A stretch of DNA of 64,000 bases. Origin: Nocardioides sp. Its GTDB lineage: Bacteria; Actinomycetota; Actinomycetes; Propionibacteriales; Nocardioidaceae. The stretch spans positions 124,001 through 188,000 of the forward strand of contig PBYI01000053.1 in the NCBI GenBank assembly GCA_002729525.1. The letters run 5' to 3'. Positions 45,585 through 53,147 of the stretch are shown piece after piece; within the stretch, counting starts at the first letter, position 1; every line of letters starts with the position of its first letter. Both the position numbers and the translations under genes were made by a program. The notes beneath the pieces were generated by a model. It had not been told where the DNA came from, did no database searches, and worked only from the letters and a program-made list of their open reading frames with translations.

Positions 45585-46640
45585 TCAGCCGCCGACGCGC
45601 TCGACGTACGACGCCAGGGCGCGGCGTGCGCCGGCCTCGTCGAGGTCGAGGTGCTCCAGGATCGTGTAGCGGTCGGGGCGGGTGCCGGGCGCGGCCAGGA
45701 CCGCCCGGACGAACGCGTCGTCGTCGAGGCCGAGGTCGCCCGGGACCGTCGCGAGGTCGAGGCGGCGCAGCGTGGCGAGCATCCGGTCGAGGTCGTCGCC
45801 GCCGCGCAGGTGGGTGGCGAAGAGCGCGCCCAGTCCGGCGAGCTCGCCGTGCTGGAAGGCGCCGGGGTGGGCCTGGTCGAGGGCGTGCACGACCTCGTGG
45901 CACGCACCCGAGCACGGCCGCGAGGTGCCGGCGACCGACATCGCCATGCCCGAGAGCACCAGCGACTCCGCGAGCACCTCCAGGAAGGCGTCGTCGCGCA
46001 CGCCGTCGGTGCGCTGCACGACGGCCTCCGCGGCGGTGTGGGCCAGCGCGAGCGCGAGCCCGTCGACCTTCTCGCCCCGCTCGGCGGCGGCCAGGCGCCA
46101 GTCGGCGATCGCGGACAGGTTGCTGACCACGTCGCCGGCGCCCGCGGCGAGGAGCACCGGCGGTGCGGCCCGGACGTAGTCGAGGTCGACGACCACCGCC
46201 AGCGGCATCGCGACCCCGAAGGAGCCCTTGCCGTGCGGGTGGAGCAGCGAGGCGACCGGCGAGCAGAGACCGTCGTGCGCCAGGCTCGTGGCGACCGCGA
46301 CCATCGGCAGCGCGACCCGGGTGGCGGCGTACTTGGCGACGTCGAGCACCTGACCGCCACCGATGCCGACGACGGCGTCGTACCCCTTCCCCCCCAGCCG
46401 CTCCTGGAGCCGCCCGGCCTCGGCCAGGCTCGCCCCCTCGACGGTGTGCACATCGGCGTCGGGCATCGCGTCGGCGACGCGGCGCCAGATCTCGGCGCCG
46501 GTCGAGGGACCGACGGCGACCATCACGGTGCCGGAGGCGGAGATGGAGCGCTCGTGCAGCAGCGCCGGCAGGGCGTCGACCGCCCCGGCCCGGATGTCGA
46601 CCGACAGCGGGCTGGCCAGCATCCGCGCGAGGAGGGGCAC
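45585..46640 (-). CDS. Iron-containing / glycerol-1-phosphate-type dehydrogenase
   Basis: A 351-residue member of the iron-type alcohol dehydrogenase superfamily, closest in pattern to sn-glycerol-1-phosphate dehydrogenases (AraM/EgsA). NAD is bound by VGIGGGQVLDVAKYAA. Metal ligands are the Asp in AGAGDVVSNLSA and the His residues in SGACHEVVHALD and FQHGELAG. It probably reduces dihydroxyacetone phosphate or another ketose phosphate to a polyol phosphate. It is encoded three bases after a nucleotidyltransferase, suggesting that the product is activated to a CDP- or NDP-polyol for wall-polymer decoration. GTG start with GGGAG upstream. Confidence 0.87.
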   Translation of the reverse strand: MPLLARMLASPLSVDIRAGAVDALPALLHERSISASGTVMVAVGPSTGAEIWRRVADAMPDADVHTVEGASLAEAGRLQERLGGKGYDAVVGIGGGQVLDVAKYAATRVALPMVAVATSLAHDGLCSPVASLLHPHGKGSFGVAMPLAVVVDLDYVRAAPPVLLAAGAGDVVSNLSAIADWRLAAAERGEKVDGLALALAHTAAEAVVQRTDGVRDDAFLEVLAESLVLSGMAMSVAGTSRPCSGACHEVVHALDQAHPGAFQHGELAGLGALFATHLRGGDDLDRMLATLRRLDLATVPGDLGLDDDAFVRAVLAAPGTRPDRYTILEHLDLDEAGARRALASYVERVGG

Positions 46641-46643
46641 GGC

Positions 46644-47396
46644 TCAGCTCCCGGACGCGCCCGGGATCGACGGGGCGATCTCGCGCGCCCTGGCCAGGTC
46701 GGCGTGGTCGTCGACCTCGACCCAGCGGGTGCCCGACGGGATCGGGACGGTGCCGATCTGCGCGCCGTTGTCGGCCATGTGCTGGTAGCCGTCCTCGTAG
46801 TAGAGGTCCGGGTCGCGCTCGAAGGTCGCCTGCAGCGAGGCGGCCAGGGTGCTCGCGGCGTGGCCCTCGACGAGCGACAGGCCGATGTACTCGGCGTACG
46901 CCGTCGCGGGGTCCATCAGCTTGGTGATGCGGCGCAGGTGGCGCTCGTCATCGACCTGCACCTTCATCTCCTCGTCGGCCAGCGACTTCTCGGCGTCGAC
47001 CGCCAGCAGCAGGCCGGGGCCGCGGGAGGAGAGCAGCGTCTCCTCGACCGAGGCGGGGTGGAGCGTGTCGCCGTTGACGATGAGGGCGCCGTCGGTGAGG
47101 TGGTCGCGGGCGCACCACAGCGAGTAGGCGTTGTTCCAGATCTCGGCCTTGTCGTTATGCACCAGGGTCAGCGAGACGCCGTGGCGCTTCTCCAGCGCCT
47201 CCTTGCGCTCCTCGACCGCGCCGGCGGCGTACCCGACGACGACCACGACGTCGGTGAGGTCGACCGAGGCGAGGTTGCGCAGCGCGACGTCGAGGATGGC
47301 TCGGTCGTCGTCGACCGGGACCAGCGCCTTGGGCAGCGTGTCGGTGTAGGGGCGCAGGCGCCGACCGGCTCCTGCGGCGAGGACCAGACCGATCAC
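46644..47396 (-). CDS. Sugar/polyol-phosphate nucleotidyltransferase
   Basis: A 250-residue NTP-transferase with the signature VLAAGAGRRLRPYTDTLPKALVPV, the metal site IVNGDTLHP and ITKLMDPATAYAEYIGLSLV, ending VEVDDHADLARAREI. The short form resembles CTP:phosphocholine, CTP:glycerol-phosphate or inositol-1-phosphate cytidylyltransferases more than hexose-1-phosphate enzymes. It forms an operon with the glycerol-1-phosphate-type dehydrogenase and probably supplies the activated donor used by the LicD-type enzyme encoded divergently. The start is the GTG at 47396, with AGGAG ten bases upstream. Confidence 0.86.
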   Translation of the reverse strand: MIGLVLAAGAGRRLRPYTDTLPKALVPVDDDRAILDVALRNLASVDLTDVVVVVGYAAGAVEERKEALEKRHGVSLTLVHNDKAEIWNNAYSLWCARDHLTDGALIVNGDTLHPASVEETLLSSRGPGLLLAVDAEKSLADEEMKVQVDDERHLRRITKLMDPATAYAEYIGLSLVEGHAASTLAASLQATFERDPDLYYEDGYQHMADNGAQIGTVPIPSGTRWVEVDDHADLARAREIAPSIPGASGS

Positions 47397-47481
47397 GGGG
47401 ACACCACTCCTGTATGCGTTGCTGGCGGCCGCCAGGCCTGCCACGCCGGGGCCGATCCACCGGGCGCGCGACGGGCGAGGT

Positions 47482-47488
47482 TACGCTA
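47482..47488. promoter_or_regulatory. Bidirectional -10 (TACGCTA)
   Basis: TACGCT on the plus strand and TAGCGT on the minus strand overlap by five bases and can serve as -10 elements for the divergent DUF6752 and nucleotidyltransferase units. Confidence 0.5.
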
Positions 47489-47543
47489 CCGGCCCCGGGC
47501 CGACGGCGCGGGGAGAGGGCTCGAGCAGGAGGGACGACACACA

Positions 47544-47786
47544 GTGACCGAGGAGCAGGGACCCCGCGGACGGGCCGCCCGCGTGCTGCGAGGGCTCTCC
47601 GGATCCTCGGTGGCCGAGCTGCGTCGTCGCGTGGAGGAGCTCGAGGCCGAGGTGCAGGAGAGCCGCCGCCTCAACCGCCGCCTCGCCGAGCTGATGGACG
47701 TCGTCGAGGAGCTGCTGGTGCCGCTGGCCCAGCGCGACGAGGAGCGGGTACGCGCCTTCCTCGACAGCCACTCCCAGGTCCTCTGA
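47544..47786 (+). CDS. Small DUF6752-like coiled-coil protein
   Basis: An 80-residue protein that is almost entirely helical: SVAELRRRVEELEAEVQES then RRLNRRLAELMDVVEELLVPLAQ, a heptad pattern expected to form a coiled coil. It matches the small DUF6752 proteins found beside glycan-modifying genes in Nocardioides. Function unknown; a scaffold for the sulfotransferase-like or LicD enzymes encoded immediately downstream is a guess. GTG start with GGAGGG upstream; 17 bases separate it from the next gene. Confidence 0.75.
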   Translation: MTEEQGPRGRAARVLRGLSGSSVAELRRRVEELEAEVQESRRLNRRLAELMDVVEELLVPLAQRDEERVRAFLDSHSQVL

Positions 47787-47803
47787 GCGGGGGCCGGCCG
47801 ACC

Positions 47804-48958
47804 GTGGCCCGACGCGTCCACCTGCACGTGGGGCTGCCCAAGACGGGCACGACCTACCTCCAGACGATCATGTGGCACAACCGTGCCCTGCTGCGCGAGC
47901 GCGGCCTGCTCTACCCCGGCCGGCGCCGCCTCGACCACTACAACGCCTGGCAGCAGGTACGTCGTGAGGGCCGCGGCAAGCCGGTGCCCCGCAAGGGCGC
48001 CTGGACCCGCCTGTCCGACCAGCTGGGCCGGTGGTCCGGCGACGGGCTGGTGTCGCACGAGTTCTTCTCGATGGCCACGCCCGAGGAAGCCGCCCGCGTG
48101 GTGGCCGACCTGGCGCCGGCCGAGGTCCACGTCGTCGTCACCGCCCGCGCCTACGTGCGCCAGTGGCCGGCGATGTGGCAGGAGGCGCTGAAGATGCACT
48201 ACGACGCCTCCTTCGACCAGTTCATGGCCGACGCCCGCACCGACCGCCTCAAGGGCGCGTGGGGCTGGGCCAGCCAGGACCTCCCCGCCGTGCTCGAGCG
48301 CTGGGAGTACGCGGTCGGCCGCGAGCGGGTGCACCTGGTGACCGTGCCGGCGCCGGGCTCGCCGCGCTCGCTGCTGTGGGACCGCTGGCGCGAGGTGCTC
48401 GACCTCGACGACACCGGGTTCGAGATGGACGTCCACTACCCCAACGAGTCGCTGGGCGCGCCCCAGGCGGCGCTGATGCGGCGGATGAAGCCGCAGCTCA
48501 CCGCCCCGCTGACCGACGGCCCGACCAAGCACCGGTGGGTACGCCGCTACCTCGGCCACGAGGTGCTGGTGCCCCAGCGCGGCGCCCGGTTCCTCCCGCG
48601 TCCCGACGACCGCGCCTGGCTCGTGGGCCGCGCGCAGGAGGCCGTCGACGCGATCACCGAGCGCGGCTACCCCATGGTCGGCGACCTCGACGACCTCCTC
48701 GACGACGGTGGGTCGGCGGCGGGTCCCGAGCCCTACCCCGACGACGTCGGCCCCGAGGAGCTGCTCGACGTCGCGACCGCCACCATCGAGCAGATGGTCC
48801 GCGACGTCCGCGAGCTCACCCTGGAGCGCGACCGGTGGCGGGCCCGCGCGAGCGCGCCGAGCGGCCTGCGCGCGCGGGTCGCTCCCCTGGCGCGTCGCCT
48901 GCGCGGGCGCGGCGACGGGGCGGACCACTCCGAGACCGACGAGGACGACCAGCCGTGA
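47804..48958 (+). CDS. Sulfotransferase-like P-loop protein (paralogue 2)
   Basis: A 384-residue protein beginning RRVHLHVGLPKTGTTYLQ, a canonical PAPS 5'-phosphosulfate loop. TARAYVRQWPAMWQEALK occupies the 3'-phosphate-binding region and RVHLVTVPAPGSPRSLLW the conserved strand after it. The C-terminal 60 residues are charged and helical (ELTLERDRWRARASA). It overlaps the LicD-methyltransferase fusion by four bases (GTGA), so both act in one process, probably modifying the surface glycan. Whether it truly transfers sulfate is not proven. Confidence 0.78.
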   Translation: MARRVHLHVGLPKTGTTYLQTIMWHNRALLRERGLLYPGRRRLDHYNAWQQVRREGRGKPVPRKGAWTRLSDQLGRWSGDGLVSHEFFSMATPEEAARVVADLAPAEVHVVVTARAYVRQWPAMWQEALKMHYDASFDQFMADARTDRLKGAWGWASQDLPAVLERWEYAVGRERVHLVTVPAPGSPRSLLWDRWREVLDLDDTGFEMDVHYPNESLGAPQAALMRRMKPQLTAPLTDGPTKHRWVRRYLGHEVLVPQRGARFLPRPDDRAWLVGRAQEAVDAITERGYPMVGDLDDLLDDGGSAAGPEPYPDDVGPEELLDVATATIEQMVRDVRELTLERDRWRARASAPSGLRARVAPLARRLRGRGDGADHSETDEDDQP

Positions 48959-50580
48959 CCGACGTGCCCGACGTGCCCGCGCTGCTGCTCGACGACCGCG
49001 GCCTGGTGCTCCCGGCCGACCTCGACCCGAGCGAGACCTACGACGTGCTGCTCAACGGCCACCACGTGTGGTCGTTCGACTCCGAGCGCGACACCAAGCA
49101 GACCGACGCCGGCCGCCGCGCGGCCTGGCCCAAGGCGCTGCGCCGCTACCTCGACGGCCGTGCGGTCGTCGAGGTGCGCACCCACGGTGACGACGTCGTC
49201 GTCGCCCGCGGGCAGCACGCCTTCGCCGGCAACACCGACGACGAGGTGAGCGTCACCGACCGCACCGGCGCGACGCTGGTGCTCGACAAGTACGGCCGCC
49301 TGACCCGCCCCCTGTCGGCGGAGGGCACCGAGGCGATCGACGAGTTCCTCGACGAGGTCGAGGCGCTCCTCGACGACCTCACGCACGCGGCCGGCGTACC
49401 GGCGTTCATCTCCTACGGCACGCTGCTCGGCGCCGTCCGCGACGGCCGGCTCATCGGCCACGACAACGACGTCGACCTCGCCTACGTCAGCGAGCTCGCG
49501 CACCCCGTCGACGTGGTGCGCGAGAGCTACCGCGTCGAGCGGGTGCTCACCGAGCGGGGCTGGGTGGTCCGGCGCGGCTCGGGCACCCGGGTCAACGTGC
49601 GCCTCACCCAGGCCGACGGCACCATCCGCTACATCGACGTCTTCACCGCGCACTGGGTCGAGGGCGTCCTCTACATGCCCTCCGACACGGGCTTCGAGGT
49701 GCCGCGCTCCACGGTGCTGCCGCTCACCACCGTCGAGCTGCACGGACGGCCGATGGCCGCGCCGGCCGACAGCGAGCGGCTGCTGGCGCTGACCTACGGC
49801 GAGAAGTGGCGCACCCCCGACCCGTCGTTCAAGTACGAGACCCCCACGTGGCTCTCGCGGCGGCTGGCCGGCTGGTTCGGCGGCCTGCGCGTCGACCGCA
49901 AGGTGTGGGACGCCTTCTACGCCAAGTCGGCGGGCTCGCTCCCGGGCCGTCGTACGTCGTTCGCCCGCTGGGTCGACCAGCGCTTCGTCGCCGCCCCCAC
50001 CCTCGTCGACCTCGGCTCGGGCACCGGCCGTGACGCGTGGTGGTTCGCCACCAAGCGCGACCGGCAGGTCGTCGCCGTCGACTACGCCCTCGGCGTGATG
50101 CTGCGCGACGCCCGCAAGCGGGAGGACCCCCGGCTGACCCGCGAGGTCATGAATCTCAACGACTACCGCCACGTCGTCTCCCTCGGCCGCCGTCTGGCCG
50201 AGCGCGACGAGCCGGTCGACCTCTACGGGCGCTTCCTCCTGCACGCCCTCGACGAGCACGGCCGCGACCACGTCGTCCGGCTCGCCTCGATGGCGCTGCG
50301 CCGCGGCGGCAACCTCTACCTGGAGTTCCGCACCGAGGACGACCGCGACCTCCCGCACGTCTTCGACCGCAAGGAGCGCCACTACGTCGACCCCGACGAG
50401 GTCGTCGCGGCGATCGAGCGGGCCGGCGGGCGGGTCGTCCGGCGGCGCGAGGGCACCGGGCTGGCGCGGTTCCGCGGCGAGGACCCGCACGTGTGCCGGA
50501 TCGTGGCCCGGTGGGCCCCCGGACCGGCGGCCAAGGGCGGCGCCCGCCGTCGCCGCCGTACGGCGGCCGCCGCGGGTTGA
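48955..50580 (+). CDS. LicD-family phosphotransferase fused to a SAM methyltransferase
   Basis: A 541-residue two-domain protein. Residues about 125-300 are a LicD/fukutin-type domain with the signature FISYGTLLGAVRDGRLIGHD followed by NDVDLAY, where the acidic residues bind metal and the CDP-linked donor. Residues about 335-500 are a class I methyltransferase with PTLVDLGSGTGRDAWWFA, QVVAVDYALGVM and EPVDLYGRFLLHALDEHG. The first 110 residues are unassigned. LicD proteins transfer phosphocholine or similar groups to wall polymers, so this enzyme could attach a phosphopolyol and methylate it or its target. It follows a sulfotransferase-like gene with translational coupling. Confidence 0.87.
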   Translation: MTDVPDVPALLLDDRGLVLPADLDPSETYDVLLNGHHVWSFDSERDTKQTDAGRRAAWPKALRRYLDGRAVVEVRTHGDDVVVARGQHAFAGNTDDEVSVTDRTGATLVLDKYGRLTRPLSAEGTEAIDEFLDEVEALLDDLTHAAGVPAFISYGTLLGAVRDGRLIGHDNDVDLAYVSELAHPVDVVRESYRVERVLTERGWVVRRGSGTRVNVRLTQADGTIRYIDVFTAHWVEGVLYMPSDTGFEVPRSTVLPLTTVELHGRPMAAPADSERLLALTYGEKWRTPDPSFKYETPTWLSRRLAGWFGGLRVDRKVWDAFYAKSAGSLPGRRTSFARWVDQRFVAAPTLVDLGSGTGRDAWWFATKRDRQVVAVDYALGVMLRDARKREDPRLTREVMNLNDYRHVVSLGRRLAERDEPVDLYGRFLLHALDEHGRDHVVRLASMALRRGGNLYLEFRTEDDRDLPHVFDRKERHYVDPDEVVAAIERAGGRVVRRREGTGLARFRGEDPHVCRIVARWAPGPAAKGGARRRRRTAAAAG

Positions 50581-50608
50581 GGCCCCGCGGCCCGGAGGCC
50601 TCGGCGGG

Positions 50609-51736
50609 CTAGCGGCCCAGCCGGGCCTTGAGCCAGCGCAGCGGTCGCGAGCCCTCCGGACCGACCTCGGCGGCCACCCGGGCCGCCTCGCGCCGGTTGC
50701 CGGCCTGCTTGACCAGGAGCTCGGCCACGACGTCGGCGAACGCCTGGACGACGGCGTCGTCGGACACCTTGTCGGGCGAGGGTGCCTCCCGGTCGACCTC
50801 GGGCACGAGGTGGGCGAGGTCGCCGTGCACCTGGTAGCCGCGGTCGCGGATCACCTCGACGTGCTGCTGGGCGACGCGCCGCAGCCGGGTCGCCAGCCGC
50901 GGCGGGCACTGGGGGCGGGCGCCGGACTGCTGGGCGAGGAGGTTCTCGGCGAAGTAGTTCTTGACCACGCGTGCGTACATGGGGTGCTCGATGCGCCCGT
51001 CGAGTGCCTTGTTGACCCGGCGGAGCACCGCCACCTGCGCCTCGCCGAGCGCCTGGTTGGAGCGCTCCACGGCCGGGTCGAGCGTGGACGTGTCGACGCC
51101 GATCGCCTCGCCGAAGGACTGCCACAGCGCCCCCGGGTCGGAGCCCGACGGCGGGGCGACCACGACGTGCACGCGCGCGGGGTCGAGCCCGGTGGCCCAG
51201 CGGTCGAGCGCGCCGACCGGGTCCTGGTTGAGCCAGAAGCCGGAGGAGAAGTTGCCGCGGTCGATCTGTCGCACGACGCGGCGCTGGAAGCGGGTGAAGC
51301 GTCGCGACGACCCGTTCTTGACCCGCTCCTGCCACTCCGAGGTCGCCTGGCGGACCAGGTCGCGCACGGTGAGCACCACGTCGACCCGGACGCCGTCAAG
51401 CTCGGCCAGCGCCCGCCTCGCCTGCTCGGGGTCAGCGCCGCCCAGCAGCTCGTGGCTCATGATCGTCAGGCCGTCGTGCTGCTTGGCGTCGCGGCACAGC
51501 GACGCCCACGTGCCGTCGATCTGCTCGGCCGGGTAGCCCCAGAACCGGTACTGCTCACGGACCTCGACGGCGCCGATGAACATGTCGCGCTGGCGCGAGC
51601 CCGGCAGCCGGACTCCCCGCTCGGCGAGCTCGTCGCGGTTGTTCCACAGCGCCTGCTGCAGGAACGTCGTACCGCTCTTGGGCGTGCCGACGTGCAGCAC
51701 GACCCGTCGCGGGCCGGCGCCGGTGCTGGCCACCAT
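50609..51736 (-). CDS. Sulfotransferase-like P-loop protein (paralogue 3)
   Basis: A 375-residue paralogue starting RRVVLHVGTPKSGTTFLQ, with TVRDLVRQATSEWQERVK in the 3'-phosphate-binding region and RVHVVVAPPSGSDPGALW after it. It is closest to paralogue 4 (both keep LISHELL/IMSHELL and RQ-T-EWQE). It converges on the LicD fusion gene with 28 bases between. The ATG is preceded by a GGAGGT site. The acceptor is unknown; surface-glycan sulfation is suggested by location. Confidence 0.77.
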   Translation of the reverse strand: MVASTGAGPRRVVLHVGTPKSGTTFLQQALWNNRDELAERGVRLPGSRQRDMFIGAVEVREQYRFWGYPAEQIDGTWASLCRDAKQHDGLTIMSHELLGGADPEQARRALAELDGVRVDVVLTVRDLVRQATSEWQERVKNGSSRRFTRFQRRVVRQIDRGNFSSGFWLNQDPVGALDRWATGLDPARVHVVVAPPSGSDPGALWQSFGEAIGVDTSTLDPAVERSNQALGEAQVAVLRRVNKALDGRIEHPMYARVVKNYFAENLLAQQSGARPQCPPRLATRLRRVAQQHVEVIRDRGYQVHGDLAHLVPEVDREAPSPDKVSDDAVVQAFADVVAELLVKQAGNRREAARVAAEVGPEGSRPLRWLKARLGR

Positions 51737-51786
51737 CGACCTCCTGATCGTGACGTGTCGCCAGCGATCGTACGGCGTGCGCGTGC

Positions 51787-51803
51787 GACCCCGGGGTGGG
51801 GTC
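51787..51803 (-). terminator. Hairpin after the EEP hydrolase gene
   Basis: GACCCC/GGGGTC with a 5-base loop lies 28 bases beyond the EEP hydrolase stop, before the sulfotransferase start. Short but GC-only. Confidence 0.4.
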
Positions 51804-51830
51804 CGGACGGGGACCGGACGAGGGACCGGG

Positions 51831-52994
51831 TCAGCGCTCCATCGGGGTGCTGCCGTCGTCGCCGGTGCCGTCGGTGGGCTCCTCGGTGCCGTCGGTCGGC
51901 TCCTCGGTCTGCTCCCACGGCGGGACCCAGCCGTTCATGGTGGTGGGCTGGATGTCGACCAGCAGCGGGCGGTGGTCGGACGACATGTTGCGCACGATCC
52001 GCTGCTTCTTCGGGGTCAGCACCTTCGGCCGGTTGTCGAGGTAGACGTAGTCGATCAGCCGGGTGGAGTTGCCGCCCTTGAGCGTGTGGGTGCCCATCCT
52101 GGGGAGCCCGAGGAACTCGTACGACGCCCGCATCCCGCGCTTGCCCAGCTGGCGGTAGGGGAAGACGTACGGCTTGAGCACCCGGTCCTTGCGGTAGTTG
52201 ACGTTGAAGTCGCCCGTGACCACCACGATGCCCACCTTGGCCTGGTGGATCCGGTAGACCAGCGCGCTCAGCGCCTCCATGTGCTTGCGGTAGATCGCGA
52301 CGCGGCGCTTGTTGTTGTTCGGCCCGCCCTTGCCGCCCTGCACCGAGGGCACCAAGTGGTTGTTGAGCACGTTGATCGCGCGTCCGGTGACGAGGTCGCG
52401 CAGCCGCACCCAGTTGATGTACTTCGAGCGGATGGTCGACGGCCCGGCGCCGCGCTTGCCGACGTACGTCGGCTCGGTGACCTTGACGGTCCGCGCGCCC
52501 AGCAGGCGGAAGCGGTCGGAGTTCCAGATGACCGGCGTGCTGCCCGGCGTCGGCGGCTGCGGCAGGGAGCCGTCGTAGGTGCACGTCTCGCAGTCGAGAT
52601 ACTGCTCACGGATCTGACGGCGCTTCTTGGCGCTGGCCATCTCCTGGAGCGTGATGATGTCCGGCTTGCGCTTGAGCAGGCGCGCGAAGTCGGCGACGGC
52701 GACGGGCACCTTCAACCCCGCCTCGGTGTTGTACGTGACGATCCGGATCGGCCCGGTCGGCGGCACGAACGGCTCCGGCTCGGGCTCCGGCTCGGGATCC
52801 GTCGTCGGGTCCTCGGTCGGCGTCTCCGTCGGCGTCTCCGTCGGCGACGTGGTGGTCGCCGCCGGCGTGCCGTCCTCCGCCCGGGCGGGAGCGCCCGCGG
52901 TGCCCAGCACGAGCAGCGTGGCGAGCAGGGCGATCGTGGTCACGAGGCCGACGACCACCGCCGGGTGGTCGAGCCGGGTGCGCGCGATGCGCAT
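51831..52994 (-). CDS. Secreted endonuclease/exonuclease/phosphatase (EEP) hydrolase
   Basis: A 387-residue exported enzyme with a signal peptide (VVGLVTTIALLATLLVLGTAGAPARA) and a Thr/Pro/Glu linker. The EEP catalytic domain has metal and phosphate-binding residues in IVTYNTEAG, ITLQEMAS, VLNNHLV, VTGDFNVNY and SSDHRPL. EEP enzymes cleave phosphodiester or phosphomonoester bonds in DNA, RNA, lipids or inositol phosphates. The C-terminus has a duplicated EEPTDGT unit. The leader contains four phased GTCACA-like boxes. Beside LicD and a phosphopolyol pathway, a phosphodiester wall polymer is one possible substrate. Confidence 0.88.
   Translation of the reverse strand: MRIARTRLDHPAVVVGLVTTIALLATLLVLGTAGAPARAEDGTPAATTTSPTETPTETPTEDPTTDPEPEPEPEPFVPPTGPIRIVTYNTEAGLKVPVAVADFARLLKRKPDIITLQEMASAKKRRQIREQYLDCETCTYDGSLPQPPTPGSTPVIWNSDRFRLLGARTVKVTEPTYVGKRGAGPSTIRSKYINWVRLRDLVTGRAINVLNNHLVPSVQGGKGGPNNNKRRVAIYRKHMEALSALVYRIHQAKVGIVVVTGDFNVNYRKDRVLKPYVFPYRQLGKRGMRASYEFLGLPRMGTHTLKGGNSTRLIDYVYLDNRPKVLTPKKQRIVRNMSSDHRPLLVDIQPTTMNGWVPPWEQTEEPTDGTEEPTDGTGDDGSTPMER
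51864..51905 (-). repeat. 21-bp tandem repeat in the EEP hydrolase C-terminus
   Basis: Two copies of a 21-mer differing at one base (51864-51884, 51885-51905) encode the EEPTDGT unit twice, in frame. Confidence 0.9.
52816..52848 (-). repeat. 12-bp tandem repeat in the EEP hydrolase linker
   Basis: GTCGGCGTCTCC is repeated twice with a partial third copy and encodes the PTETPTE linker. It may vary in length between strains. Confidence 0.85.
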
Positions 52995-53063
52995 GGGGCA
53001 CTCCTGGTGTGAGGGGAAGCAACGGGGTGCGCCGCCAGGAGCGCACAGCGCCTTGCAGCGGCA

Positions 53064-53100
53064 GTCACAGTACCCACACGAGTTCACACATGTCACACGA
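53064..53100 (-). promoter_or_regulatory. MtrA-like box upstream of the EEP hydrolase
   Basis: GTCACA (53064), CCCACA (53073), TTCACA (53083) and GTCACA (53092) occur with 9-, 10- and 9-bp steps, in the same order and spelling (TTCACA-N3-GTCACACGA) as at the amidase. They lie 70-105 bases before the ATG. Confidence 0.62.
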
Positions 53101-53147
53101 TTCCCATGAGAAATGTGCGACACGCCGCCGGACGTGCGACAGACGGA

